Shown here: one piece after another, positions 48,588 through 57,753 of the stretch
How the letters are laid out: every line of letters starts with the position of its first letter
Numbering within the stretch: the stretch's first letter is position 1
Assembly (NCBI RefSeq): GCF_003351865.1
Contig: NZ_CP022242.1
Span: forward strand, 744,001-808,000
Direction: 5' to 3'
Length of the DNA: 64,000 nucleotides
Origin: Methanofervidicoccus sp. A16
GTDB lineage: Archaea > AGJL01 > Methanococci > Methanococcales > Methanococcaceae
The notes under the pieces: model-generated
Seen by the model: the letters and a program-made list of their open reading frames with translations, nothing else
What the model was told of the DNA's origin: nothing
Database searches by the model: none
Translations under genes and position numbers: made by a program

Positions 48588-48879
48588 ACCTTAGATCCCA
48601 CCAAGTAGTGATTAAAAAAAAACAATGAAAATAATCAATATAAAACCCATATAAATACCCTTAGGATCTTTCTGAACACTTAGGTAAGATAGGAGATCTT
48701 ATTCTGGTATCCACTATATTAGAAGATATTCAGAGGACTATCTCCTCCAATCTTCATTTTAAAATTTTGTATCTAGGATAATAGAAGTTTTTTATTTTTA
48801 ATTTCTTCTAATTTTTTAATTATTATAATTTTATTGATCATTATTATTTTTAAACTATTTTTTTGATGGGAACTAGGTT
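48588..48879 (+). repeat. Family A MITE-like element (copy A6)
   Basis: ACCTTAGATCCCACCAAGTA and GATGGGAACTAGGTT bound 292 bp. The core (about 48662-48780) is close to that of A1, with AGGATCTTTCTGAACACTTA identical. The copy ends about 60 bp after the rpiA stop. Confidence 0.75.
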
Positions 48880-48942
48880 ATTTTATATTATAGTTTATCA
48901 TAATTATTATTTTATTTATAAAGGTAAAGAATAAAAAACACT

Positions 48943-49659
48943 TTACTTCTGCAATATCTCCACCTTATTTTTATGTCCAACGATCACCTTATCCACCTTT
49001 GTAAAGATACCGTTCTCCACAACCCCAGGTATAGTATTTAACTCCCTCTCCACCTTCTCAGGATCCTTTAGATCTATGAATACATCTATTATCATATTAC
49101 CGTTGTCTGTAATTACCGGACCCCTCTTCCTTTCAGCCATTCTTATAGAGGGAGCTGCATCCCTCTTAAGTAACTCCTTTAGAACAAAGGGATATGCGCA
49201 AGGTAGTACCTCCAAAGGTACAGGTGTCTTATCTCCCAATACCTCCACAACTTTACCACTATCTACTATAACCACAAACTCCTCTGCAAAGTAATCTACT
49301 ATCTTCTCCATCGTATGACAGCCCCCTCCTCCCTTTATGAGACTTAGAGATCTCCTTTCAACCTCGTCGGCACCATCTACTGCAATATCTATAACATCAC
49401 ACTGATCCAGGGACACTATCGGTATCCCATTTTTGATGGCTAACATACGGGACTCAAAGGATGTAGGTACTCCAAATACACTTAACTCCTCCTCTGCGAT
49501 CCTCCTACCTAACTCCTCTATAAATATATTTGCAGTTGTACCTGAACCTAAACCTACTATCATACCGTCTTTTATAAGGTTAAGGGCCTCCCTTGCTGCC
49601 ATGTACTTCTCCTGTTCAGAGTTTGTAGTTTTTGACTTCGATCTTCTACCCTTAGCCAT
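48943..49659 (-). CDS. rpiA: Ribose-5-phosphate isomerase A
   Basis: The 238-residue isomerase interconverts ribose 5-phosphate and ribulose 5-phosphate. Visible marks: VGLGSGTTANIFIEELG (phosphate loop), FGVPTSFESRMLA, DVIDIAVDGADEVERRSLSLIKGGGG with the catalytic acidic residues, and VDSGKVVEVLG with the active-site region. The first 18 residues (KGRRSKSKTTN) are basic and absent from typical relatives, so a later start at the ATG corresponding to residue 20 is possible, though GGGGGAT precedes the first ATG. It lies ten bases downstream of hisF. Confidence 0.94.
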   Translation of the reverse strand: MAKGRRSKSKTTNSEQEKYMAAREALNLIKDGMIVGLGSGTTANIFIEELGRRIAEEELSVFGVPTSFESRMLAIKNGIPIVSLDQCDVIDIAVDGADEVERRSLSLIKGGGGCHTMEKIVDYFAEEFVVIVDSGKVVEVLGDKTPVPLEVLPCAYPFVLKELLKRDAAPSIRMAERKRGPVITDNGNMIIDVFIDLKDPEKVERELNTIPGVVENGIFTKVDKVIVGHKNKVEILQK

Positions 49660-49669
49660 ACCTATCCCC

Positions 49670-50494
49670 CTATAATCTAACTGGAATTCCTTTATTTGAC
49701 AGATACTCTTTAATTTCTCTAATAGAGTACTCCCTGTAGTGGAGAATACTTGCCATCAATGCAGCGTCTGCCTTTCCATATTCAAAAGCCTCATATATAT
49801 GTTCCAGTGTTCCACAACCTCCACTTGCTATAACAGGTATCCCAACGTTCTCAGACATCAACCTCGTTAACTGGATATCGTAGCCCTTCTTAGTACCGTC
49901 TGCATCTATACTGGTAAGGAGTATCTCTCCAGCCCCTAACTTCCACACTCTCTTACCCCACTCTATGGCATCTATCCCTGTCTCTTTTCTACCTCCATAT
50001 ATATAAACCTCAAACCAACAGTACCTATCCCCAACCTTTACAATGTTTTTACCGCTCTCCCTGGCAGTATCTAATTCTTCTCCTTCTACGTATCTCCTCT
50101 TTGCATCTATGGCAACTACAACACACTGGGACCCAAATATCTCACTGGCCTCCTTAATTAATTCTGGATTCTTAACTGCAGCAGTATTGACAGATACCTT
50201 ATCTGCACCTGCCCTAAGTAGTCTCCTGAAGTCTTCAACTGTCCTAACACCTCCACCAACAGTTAGAGGTATAAATACCTGTTCTGCAGTCCTCTCAACG
50301 AGATCTATCAGTATATCCCTCTTCTCGTAGGATGCAGTAATATCTAGAAATACCAACTCATCTGCACCCTCTTCATCGTATACCTTAGATAACTCTACAG
50401 GATCTCCTGCATCCCTAAGATGGACGAATTTAGTTCCCTTTACCACTCTGCCCTCTTTTATATCTAGGCAGGGGATTATCCTCTTCGTTAAGAT
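49670..50494 (-). CDS. hisF: Imidazole glycerol phosphate synthase subunit HisF, apparent AUC start
   Basis: The (beta/alpha)8 cyclase makes imidazole glycerol phosphate and AICAR with HisH in histidine synthesis. The body is normal: [19 protein letters not shown] with the first catalytic Asp, [25 protein letters not shown] with the second Asp, and [13 protein letters not shown]. The start is unusual. AAGGTGATAAA is followed at 50494 by ATC, at the same spacing at which rpoE starts with TTG, and no ATG, GTG or TTG lies nearby in frame. A start at the ATG at 50602 would add a 36-residue AT-rich leader absent from the family. Confidence 0.88.
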   Translation of the reverse strand: MLTKRIIPCLDIKEGRVVKGTKFVHLRDAGDPVELSKVYDEEGADELVFLDITASYEKRDILIDLVERTAEQVFIPLTVGGGVRTVEDFRRLLRAGADKVSVNTAAVKNPELIKEASEIFGSQCVVVAIDAKRRYVEGEELDTARESGKNIVKVGDRYCWFEVYIYGGRKETGIDAIEWGKRVWKLGAGEILLTSIDADGTKKGYDIQLTRLMSENVGIPVIASGGCGTLEHIYEAFEYGKADAALMASILHYREYSIREIKEYLSNKGIPVRL

Positions 50495-50840
50495 TTTATC
50501 ACCTTCTGAGAATATATTTATACAAATTAATAGATATACACCATTTGTATACTCTAAATAAAAACATGTGAAAAAAGTATATTGCTCTTTTTTATTTTCC
50601 ATTTTTATTTTTTTAATTTTTATTATATTTATTATAAAAATATTAATTAGAATCATAAAAGAATTTTATAATGAAAAATTTTACTAAATACTACCTTAGT
50701 GCTCAAAGACACTCTATTGGTGATATTACTATTTATCTAATCTATTGTGAAATATTATTACTTCTTTTAAAGAGATTATTAAACATGTATTTATACTTTC
50801 ATTAAATAAGTGAAGTTATAACAACGTTAGCGGGATAAAA
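50495..50840. other. Divergent spacer between hisF and the ACS gene
   Basis: The spacer holds possible promoters in both directions: minus-strand GTATAAATA at about 50516-50524 near hisF, and plus-strand GTATTTATA at about 50784-50792 upstream of the ACS gene. No small gene is supported. Confidence 0.4.
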
Positions 50841-53081
50841 ATGTTAATAGAGAGCATCATTTCAGGGAGTAAAAAAGTACTGGAGACAACTAAAGATATC
50901 TTAAAAGACAAAGAAGATAATATAAAAGTAGGCTATCCAGGAACTAACTACAACCTCCCAATTATCTACGGTCTCTTAGGGAGAAAAATTGAGAGTGTTA
51001 AAGACCTAAAAGAGTTAATAAACTCCTTGGAAATTAAAGAGGAACCTACATTGGAGAACGCCCTCGAGGATGGAGTTATAACCCTAATATGTGCAGAGGC
51101 CATAGAGTCCCTTAAATACGCCTTGGAAAAGGAACCTTACAAGCCTCCTTACACAGGTTTTATCCCAGATGAGGTTTTAAGGGATTTGGGAGTGCCGTTG
51201 GTGGAGGGTAAGATTCCTGCCATCCTTGTGGTAGTTGGTAAGGTAGGTGATAAGGAGAAACTGAAGAAACTTATAGAGGATATCCAAAAGAGGAATATAT
51301 TGGGCCTCTTCATCGGCGAGATCGTCCAGGAAATGATATCCTTAGGTATAGAGTTTGGTTTAGATAAACTCCTTGTTCCTGTTGGAAAGGATATCACCTC
51401 TGCCATCCATGCTGCAAACCTTGCAATAAGGGCTCCTTTGATATATGGAGGTATAGAACCTGGTAAAAGTGAGGAGATCGTGGAATACATAAAAAATAGG
51501 GTACCTGCTATTGTAGTGGCTTTAGGACCTTTAGATGATATCGCCCTTGCAGTGGGAGGGGGATGTATTAAGGCAGGGGTTCCAGTGATCACCAACAACG
51601 AGGTACCTGAGATTAAAGGAACTTTAGAATCCTCAGATATTGAGAACATTGTAGAGAATGCCCTAAAGATGAAGGGAATTGAGGTGAAGGTTGCAGAGTA
51701 CGATGTTCCAGTATCTGTAGGTCCAATGAATGAAGGGGAGAGGATAAGGAAACCTGACATGTACGTAGAACTGGCAGGGCCTAAATCCTACGGTTGTGAG
51801 TTAGTTCTGATAAAGAAAGATGGAGAGGATGGAGTAGAGATAGTCGGAGAGGATATAGACAGTGTAGAGGAGGGCAGTACTATGCCCTTTGCCATAGTTG
51901 TAGAGGTGGCGGGAGAAGGCTTAGAGGAGGATATTGCAGGGGTATTGGAGAGGAGAATCCATGAGTTCTTCAACTACATAGAGGGAGTTATGCATCTAAA
52001 CCAAAGGGACAACGTTTGGATAAGGATCAGTAAGGATGCCTTTAACAAGGGACTGAGGTTAAAACACATAGGAGAGGTTATAAGAGTTCTCTTTAAGGAG
52101 CACTTCCCAATAATAGAGAAGTGTCATGTAAAAATAATAACAGATCCTGAGAAGGTTAAAGAGACTGTAGAGATGGCCAGGGAGGTATACAAAAAGAGGG
52201 ATGAGAGGGCGAGATCCCTATCTGAGGAGGATGTAGATGTCTTCTACGGATGTATCATGTGCCAGAGTTTCGCACCTACTCATGTATGTATCATAACTCC
52301 AGATAGGCCGTCCCTCTGTGGAAGTATAAACTACTTCGATGCAAGGGCTGCCGCCAAGATGGATCCAGAGGGCCCTATCTTCGCCGTTGAGAAGGGAAGA
52401 TGTCTAGATAAAAACTTAGGGATATACGAGGGGGTAAATGAGACGGTGCAAAATACCTCGGGAGGTGCTATAGAGGAGTTTGCCCTTCACAGTGCCCTAG
52501 TAAAACCATGTACCTCCTGTGGATGCTTCGAGGCTATAGTGTTCTACATCCCAGAGGTTGACGGTTTCGGTGTAGTACATAGGCACTTCAAGGGGGAGAC
52601 ACCTTATGGAATGAAGTTTTCCGCTATTGCAGGCCAGTGTAGTGGAGGGAAACAGGTGGAGGGGTTTGTAGGTATTGCAATAGAGTATATGAGGTCTCCA
52701 AAGTTTCTCCAGGGAGATGGTGGATGGAACAAGATAGTATGGCTCCCAGCGGAGTTGAAGGAGAGAGTAATAGACGCCATACCTGAGGATCTAAGGGATA
52801 AAATAGCGACAGAGAAGGATGTATCCTCTATAGAGGAACTTCAAAAGTTTTTAACTGAGAGGGGGCATCCTGTAGTGAAGGGTAAGGAGAAGGAAGATAC
52901 TTCTGATGATGTTGTAGAGGAGAGAGAGACAACCACAGAGGAACCTATTGCACCTACACCTTGTGGAATAACAGTTTCGCCGATAAGTCTTATACCACCT
53001 AATACAAAGGTGGTACTAAAGGGGATAGTTCTAAAGGCAAAGGAAATAGTAATACTCCCAGGTCTTAGGGGGCCTAAATAA
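50841..53081 (+). CDS. cdhC: CO dehydrogenase/acetyl-CoA synthase subunit beta (full-length form)
   Basis: The 746-residue protein makes acetyl-CoA from a methyl group, CO and CoA at the A-cluster. The cluster ligands are visible: Cys471, Cys474, Cys483 and Cys493 (GCIMC...VC...LC), and the Cys560-Gly-Cys562 pair (CTSCGC) for the Ni site. The protein has the N-terminal (about 1-300) and middle domains of bacterial AcsB as well, whereas most archaeal CdhC proteins lack the N-terminal domain and are about 460-480 residues. An acidic linker (about 680-705) precedes a C-terminal tail. No other cdh gene is adjacent. Confidence 0.93.
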   Translation: MLIESIISGSKKVLETTKDILKDKEDNIKVGYPGTNYNLPIIYGLLGRKIESVKDLKELINSLEIKEEPTLENALEDGVITLICAEAIESLKYALEKEPYKPPYTGFIPDEVLRDLGVPLVEGKIPAILVVVGKVGDKEKLKKLIEDIQKRNILGLFIGEIVQEMISLGIEFGLDKLLVPVGKDITSAIHAANLAIRAPLIYGGIEPGKSEEIVEYIKNRVPAIVVALGPLDDIALAVGGGCIKAGVPVITNNEVPEIKGTLESSDIENIVENALKMKGIEVKVAEYDVPVSVGPMNEGERIRKPDMYVELAGPKSYGCELVLIKKDGEDGVEIVGEDIDSVEEGSTMPFAIVVEVAGEGLEEDIAGVLERRIHEFFNYIEGVMHLNQRDNVWIRISKDAFNKGLRLKHIGEVIRVLFKEHFPIIEKCHVKIITDPEKVKETVEMAREVYKKRDERARSLSEEDVDVFYGCIMCQSFAPTHVCIITPDRPSLCGSINYFDARAAAKMDPEGPIFAVEKGRCLDKNLGIYEGVNETVQNTSGGAIEEFALHSALVKPCTSCGCFEAIVFYIPEVDGFGVVHRHFKGETPYGMKFSAIAGQCSGGKQVEGFVGIAIEYMRSPKFLQGDGGWNKIVWLPAELKERVIDAIPEDLRDKIATEKDVSSIEELQKFLTERGHPVVKGKEKEDTSDDVVEERETTTEEPIAPTPCGITVSPISLIPPNTKVVLKGIVLKAKEIVILPGLRGPK

Positions 53082-53580
53082 ATTTATTCTTTATTTTTCT
53101 TACATTAATGTTTCTTCTTATTTTTTTCTTATATTTGCTAGTTATAGATATTATAGAAATTAAAAAAATAATTAAAAATATAAATATAGAGATTATAAAA
53201 ATTGAAATAAATTAATGAAAAAAGGAAATAGAATATTAATCTATCTGTATCCCCAATGTTTCCAAAAAACTATAAATAGGGGTGGGGAGTTCTGTTGCAA
53301 TATAAGGAACGTCTAAGAGTTGTAATTAAATGAATATAAATATCAATCCCTGTTGCGAGAAATATTCAGAAAATATGTAGATATTGCATCTATTTTTGTT
53401 TAATACTCTATATTTAAGACAAATTAAGAGTTTTTATTTAACTTATTAATTTATTCGCTATTTTTTATAATTATTTTTATAATAATTATTTTTTATTAAA
53501 AAATTTTTTAATGAGAACTATACTAATATACCTTCTCTAAAAATTCCATTATCATCAAAATATAAAATTAGGTGAAATCT
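53082..53580. other. Spacer between the ACS gene and the PAPS reductase-like gene
   Basis: About 500 bases without a supported gene. A GC-richer part at 53240-53400 (CTATAAATAGGGGTGGGGAG, later AATCCCTGTTGCGAGAAA) contains a TATA-like word and no recognised RNA. TTTTTTAATGAGAACTATA near 53510 faintly recalls the repeat termini. Confidence 0.35.
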
Positions 53581-55035
53581 GTGAAACACTTTCTTGGAAA
53601 GATCCATCTAAGATGGTGTAAATACTGTAATCTCCCAGTGTTGGATAAAACCTGTAACGTATGTAAAAGAGAAACTGTCCAGGTAAAGATAACACCTCCA
53701 GGAGACGTTAGACCTGGGTTTCCAAAGGATATAGAGATGATAAACAACATCTTAAAGGATCAATTTAACGTTCAAGAAGATATATTCAAAAATAGGATAG
53801 TACTGCTGAATAAGACTCCTGGAGTAGACTATATGAAGGAGATTATCTTAGATGGTACAGTCTTCGCTATTCTGAAATATGATGTTGAAAAGAGTAATTG
53901 GACAATACTACCTACTGTAGAGGGGGCACGTAAAATAATAAATGCAGGAGGTTTTAAGAAAATAGTTGGAATTAGAAAAGACGTTGTACCTTACATATTA
54001 GAGAGACATGCCTCAGTTTTAAGGCCTGGAGTGGTGTATTTTTCCCAGGATATTAGGGAAGGAGACGAGGTTATAGTTCTAGTTATGGATGAAAATGAGG
54101 AGGACTTTAAAGACACCCAGGTTTTAGGTGTGGGGAAGGCGAGGATGGGTTATCAGGAGGTGATGAAGAGAGATAAGGGTATGGTAGTTAAAATAAGGCA
54201 TGCTGAAACTCCTAAGGAGGCTACTTATTTAAGAGAAACAGGAGATTTAAAAGAATCTATAGATAAGATGATTCAGGCCAATGAACATGTTATTGAAAAA
54301 TATGAGAAAGAGGCCATAGGGTTTATGAGAAACACTGTAGAGAGGATAAAAAAACCTGTAGTTATAGCATACTCCGGAGGTAAAGACAGTCTCACAGTAC
54401 TACTGTTATCTTTGAAGGCATTTAGAGACAGAGGAATTGAATTTGACGTGATATTTGTAGATACTGGGCTGGAATTACCTGAAACCTTGGAGAACGTAGA
54501 GGAGGTGGAGAAAAGGTACAACCTAGAGATGATCAAGATAGAGTCTGAAGACTTCTGGGAGAAACTTGAGGAGTATGGTCCTCCTGGAAGGGACTATAGG
54601 TGGTGCAGTAAGATATGTAAGATGAAACCTGTTGAGAGATTTATCAGAAGTAGATACAAAGACGGCTGTTTAACCTTTGTAGGTCTTAGAAAGTACGAAT
54701 CTATAAACCGTTCAAAAAAACCACGTATCTGGAAAAGTAAGCATATTAAGGGCCAAATACAGTGTGCTCCAATACTCCACTGGTCTGCTATGCACGTGTG
54801 GCTGTACCTTTTTAAAAATAAAGCACCTTACAATAAAGTTTACCAGTTAGGTTTTGACAGGGTGGGATGTTATATCTGTCCTGCCATGGAACTTGGAGAG
54901 ATAGAGTTGATTAAGAGGTACTACCCTCAACTTTGGGAGAGGTGGGAGAGATATTTAAGGGAGTATGCTAAGAAAAATAACCTAGATGAGGAGTGGGTTA
55001 AAGGAGGTTGGAGATGGAGATATAGGGAGCAGTAA
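53581..55035 (+). CDS. PAPS reductase-like ATP pyrophosphatase with zinc ribbon and PUA domain
   Basis: The 484-residue protein joins four parts: an N-terminal zinc ribbon (Cys13, Cys16, Cys25, Cys28), a middle region, a PUA-type RNA-binding domain (about 130-210: PYILERHASVLRPGVVYFSQDIREGDEVIVL), and a C-terminal PAPS reductase/ATP-PPase domain with the PP-loop SGGKDS at 265-270. Five further cysteines (342, 346, 395, 430, 433) could bind an Fe-S cluster. The layout suggests RNA modification, such as thiolation, more than sulfate assimilation; that is inference. The start is GTG at 53581, behind AGGTGAAATCT. Confidence 0.8.
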   Translation: MKHFLGKIHLRWCKYCNLPVLDKTCNVCKRETVQVKITPPGDVRPGFPKDIEMINNILKDQFNVQEDIFKNRIVLLNKTPGVDYMKEIILDGTVFAILKYDVEKSNWTILPTVEGARKIINAGGFKKIVGIRKDVVPYILERHASVLRPGVVYFSQDIREGDEVIVLVMDENEEDFKDTQVLGVGKARMGYQEVMKRDKGMVVKIRHAETPKEATYLRETGDLKESIDKMIQANEHVIEKYEKEAIGFMRNTVERIKKPVVIAYSGGKDSLTVLLLSLKAFRDRGIEFDVIFVDTGLELPETLENVEEVEKRYNLEMIKIESEDFWEKLEEYGPPGRDYRWCSKICKMKPVERFIRSRYKDGCLTFVGLRKYESINRSKKPRIWKSKHIKGQIQCAPILHWSAMHVWLYLFKNKAPYNKVYQLGFDRVGCYICPAMELGEIELIKRYYPQLWERWERYLREYAKKNNLDEEWVKGGWRWRYREQ

Positions 55036-55474
55036 ATTTTTAGTTTATACATGTGCATCTGTTTAATAAGGAACTTTGATTCATTTCTAATTCATTTCTA
55101 CCAGTATTATTTTATGGCAGATGTTTTTCAAAAGATAGAATTTCTACTTCTTTTAATTAACTTAGGGCTCCTCAAGTATTTAAAAAATTAAAATTAAAAT
55201 AATTATTATTTAAATAAGAATTAAAAGAAAAATCAAAACCTATACCCAATTTTTGTTTCCCAAGTACTGGGATAAACATTATAAGATCGTATCATTGATA
55301 ATTGGTATATGAAAGATAGGTAAATCACTTTTTACTGTAAAACTAAAGTCATTTTCCCTTCCACCGTTCAACAAATTCTTATAAATTACTTTTTTATTTC
55401 GTAACCATTTTTTACAGAATTTTTTAAATCTTATCTTTTTATTAAAGAGGATCAAAAATTTAAATTTTACCATA
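55036..55474. other. Spacer upstream of ehbP
   Basis: AT-rich with no supported gene. TCCCAAGTACTGGGA at 55258-55272 is a small inverted repeat. A minus-strand frame at 55279-55473 is rich in Lys, Asn and Phe and lacks a ribosome-binding site; I do not count it as a gene. Confidence 0.35.
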
Positions 55475-55482
55475 TTTATATA
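55475..55482 (+). promoter_or_regulatory. TATA box of the ehbP unit
   Basis: An exact TTTATATA lies about 90 bases before ehbP. The predicted start is near 55507. It is the best promoter for the ehbP-HAD-cobS-roadblock run. Confidence 0.5.
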
Positions 55483-55569
55483 TACAATTCCTTTTTAATA
55501 TAAGAGAACTAAATTATTAATAATATTAGAACAATAGTTATCATTAAAATTAATATAACAGGGGTCAGT

Positions 55570-55854
55570 ATGCCAAAGATGATACTACCTCCAAGGTTAA
55601 CTATGGCGTTAGGGGGGTATATAAGGGAGACTATAGTACCCTACAGTGAGGAGGAGGCAGAGGCTTTTCCCTACAGGAATGTAATAGTAGGGAATCCTAC
55701 AGATGAACCTATTAAGATAGAAGTTCCAGTTTACGACAAAGGATGGATAGAGAGGCATAGGAGATTGGGACTTATAGTTGTACCTGTTAAGGCTGAGGAT
55801 GACTTTGTAGGTCTCTTTAATATGGTGAGGGAGAAGGTAAGGAGATCTAAATAA
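55570..55854 (+). CDS. ehbP: Energy-converting hydrogenase B subunit P
   Basis: The 94-residue protein matches methanogen EhbP: LPPRLTMALGGYIRETIVPYSEEEAEAFPYRNVIVGNPTDEPIKIEVPVYD and GLIVVPVKAEDDFVGLF. Ehb is a membrane NiFe hydrogenase that reduces ferredoxin for carbon assimilation (acetyl-CoA and pyruvate synthesis). EhbP is a small soluble accessory subunit of unclear role. Methanococcales scatter ehb genes, so its isolation from the main cluster is normal. GGGGTCAGT precedes the ATG. Confidence 0.78.
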   Translation: MPKMILPPRLTMALGGYIRETIVPYSEEEAEAFPYRNVIVGNPTDEPIKIEVPVYDKGWIERHRRLGLIVVPVKAEDDFVGLFNMVREKVRRSK

Positions 55855-55874
55855 AAATATTAAAGGGTGCCTAA

Positions 55875-56555
55875 ATGACTATAAAGGGAGTACTATTCGA
55901 TTTAGATGATACCCTCTACGATTCTACCACCTTTGTAGATAGGGCCAGAAGAGAGGCCATAAAGATGATGATAGATGCTGGATTGAATGCCACAGAGGAG
56001 GAGGCCTATAATATCCTCCAGAGAATAATTAAACAGAAGGGCTCGAATTATGGTCACCATTTTGACGATCTAGTCAAGGCTATAGAGGGACAGTACAATC
56101 CTAAGATAGTTACCATGGGCATTATTACCTATCACAACGTTAAATTTGCCCTCTTGAGGCCCTATCCAGATACTATAAAAACTCTCATAGAGTTAAAAAA
56201 GATGGGACTAAAGTTAGGGGTGGTTACAGATGGTATTACTATAAAACAGTGGGAAAAACTTATAAGACTTGGGATTGCGGAATTCTTTGACGAGGTTATA
56301 ACTTCAGAGGAGTATGGACTTGGAAAACCTAACATAGAGTTCTACAGGTATGCCCTTAAGAAGATGAATTTAAAGGGGGAAGAGGTTGTATATGTGGGAG
56401 ATAGGATGGATAACGATATTATACCTGCCAGTAAGGTAGGTATGCACACCATAAGGATACTTAGAGGTAAATATAAAGATATGGAGGGTAAATGTAAATA
56501 TGAAGTTAAAAGTTTAAAGGAGGTTGTGAATATAGTAAAAAAGTTAATGAAATAA
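55875..56555 (+). CDS. HAD-superfamily hydrolase (phosphatase-like)
   Basis: The 226-residue protein has all HAD motifs: I LFDLDDTLYD (nucleophile Asp9 and Asp11), II VVTDG, III the Lys of EEYGLGKPN, and IV YVGDRMDNDI. A helical cap (about 18-85) makes it a C1-type member, close to archaeal 2-haloacid dehalogenase/phosphoglycolate phosphatase-like proteins. A phosphomonoesterase activity is likely; the substrate is unknown. It begins 20 bases after ehbP. Confidence 0.88.
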   Translation: MTIKGVLFDLDDTLYDSTTFVDRARREAIKMMIDAGLNATEEEAYNILQRIIKQKGSNYGHHFDDLVKAIEGQYNPKIVTMGIITYHNVKFALLRPYPDTIKTLIELKKMGLKLGVVTDGITIKQWEKLIRLGIAEFFDEVITSEEYGLGKPNIEFYRYALKKMNLKGEEVVYVGDRMDNDIIPASKVGMHTIRILRGKYKDMEGKCKYEVKSLKEVVNIVKKLMK

Positions 56556-56571
56556 GAAAAGAGTAGGTAGA

Positions 56572-57354
56572 ATGAAAAAACTAAGTGATGCTATAGATGG
56601 AATTAAAGGATTGATAGCCTTTATGACTAGGATACCTGTGGGGAATTTCCACAGTGATCTTGAGGAAATTTCTAAGTATCTACTGTTTATACTGTTTATA
56701 GGAATGTTTATAGGGTTTTTAGGATCCCTTGTAGCCTTCCCATTTTACTATATTAAGGTGGAGTCACCTATTTTAGTAGGCACCTTGGTACTCTTCACTA
56801 TGTTGTATATTCAGGGTTTTCACCATGTAGACGGGTTGGGAGATTATGGAGACGCCTGGATGGTAATGGGAGGTGCTAAGAGGAAGTTGGAGGTTATGAG
56901 AGATAAGTATATAGGTGTTGGTGCCCTTGTGTTTGTATTCTTTGTGGAGATGATCTCCTTGGCATCTATAGGCTACCTCTACTCTAAACTTCCATTTCTG
57001 ACATTTTTGAAGTTGATGGTACTAACAGAGGCTTCTTCCAGGTTAGGGCTTCTAACCTGTGCATGTTGTGGTATTCCCTCTAAGGAGGGTACAGGGAGAT
57101 ACTTTGTCAAGAATACCAACGAGTACCATCTATCCTTAGGTTATCTCATAATGATGATACTCTCGTTTATTTTAGATATACCAAAGATTGGAGTGTTATG
57201 TTCTACTGTTGCAGTGTTCTTCGCTATGGCTGTTGCAAAGAGATCTAACAGTGAGATCAACTGTGTAACTGGAGATGTATTAGGTGCCACCGTTGAGATG
57301 ACAAGGGCGGTGGTTTTATTAAGTGCATCCCTTGGTATAAATCTATATATATAA
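56572..57354 (+). CDS. cobS: Adenosylcobinamide-GDP ribazoletransferase (cobalamin-5'-phosphate synthase)
   Basis: The 260-residue membrane enzyme joins adenosylcobinamide-GDP to alpha-ribazole (or its phosphate), the last assembly step of adenosylcobalamin. The metal-binding signature FHHVDGLGDYGDAWMVMGG (about 81-99) and LGLLTCACCGIPSKEGTGRYF are visible, among six or so hydrophobic helices. Methanogens need corrinoids for methyl transfer. It begins 16 bases after the HAD gene, so the two are probably in one transcript; a phosphatase next to cobS could act in the same pathway (inference). Confidence 0.93.
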   Translation: MKKLSDAIDGIKGLIAFMTRIPVGNFHSDLEEISKYLLFILFIGMFIGFLGSLVAFPFYYIKVESPILVGTLVLFTMLYIQGFHHVDGLGDYGDAWMVMGGAKRKLEVMRDKYIGVGALVFVFFVEMISLASIGYLYSKLPFLTFLKLMVLTEASSRLGLLTCACCGIPSKEGTGRYFVKNTNEYHLSLGYLIMMILSFILDIPKIGVLCSTVAVFFAMAVAKRSNSEINCVTGDVLGATVEMTRAVVLLSASLGINLYI

Positions 57355-57402
57355 TATATTGTAAAAAAATAAGAAATTATAATAAATTTTTTGGTGAGAA
57401 TT

Positions 57403-57747
57403 ATGATCGATAGAATTTTGGCAGATCTGAACAAGGTAGAAGGTATAAAGGGCTCAATGGTTGTAGGAAAAGATGGACTTGTAATAGCAGCCCAGATGCC
57501 CTCTGGGATAGATGTAGAGTTAATAGGTGCAATGGCCTCTGCAGCCTATGGTTCCGCTGAGAGGACAGCATCTGAGATAAACCAGGGAGCACTACAACAG
57601 ATGATGATAGAAGGAGAACACGGTAAAACACTTATGACTGATGCAGGAGAGGGTATATTGGTGGTACTTACAGATGCCAATGTAAACCTAGGACTGATAA
57701 GATTGGCCATGAAGAGGAGTACAGAGAAGGTTAAGAATGCTCTGTAA
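57403..57747 (+). CDS. Roadblock/LC7-domain protein
   Basis: The 114-residue protein is a single roadblock domain: [32 protein letters not shown], then [16 protein letters not shown] and [17 protein letters not shown]. Such proteins form dimers that regulate small Ras-like GTPases (MglB type) in bacteria and archaea. No GTPase gene is nearby. I use the ATG at 57403, behind GGTGAGAATT; in-frame TTG and GTG codons just upstream belong to the ribosome-binding site. It converges on the next gene with six bases between them. Confidence 0.88.
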   Translation: MIDRILADLNKVEGIKGSMVVGKDGLVIAAQMPSGIDVELIGAMASAAYGSAERTASEINQGALQQMMIEGEHGKTLMTDAGEGILVVLTDANVNLGLIRLAMKRSTEKVKNAL

Positions 57748-57753
57748 TGATTT

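Noticed and set aside
53290-53400. Possible CRISPR-like repeat around GTTGCAATATAAGGAAC
   Set aside because: The similar words are not repeated at regular spacing and no spacers are present; no array exists anywhere in the window.
55279-55473. 64-codon minus-strand frame
   Set aside because: Lys/Asn/Phe-rich product expected from AT-rich DNA, no ribosome-binding site, no recognisable motif.
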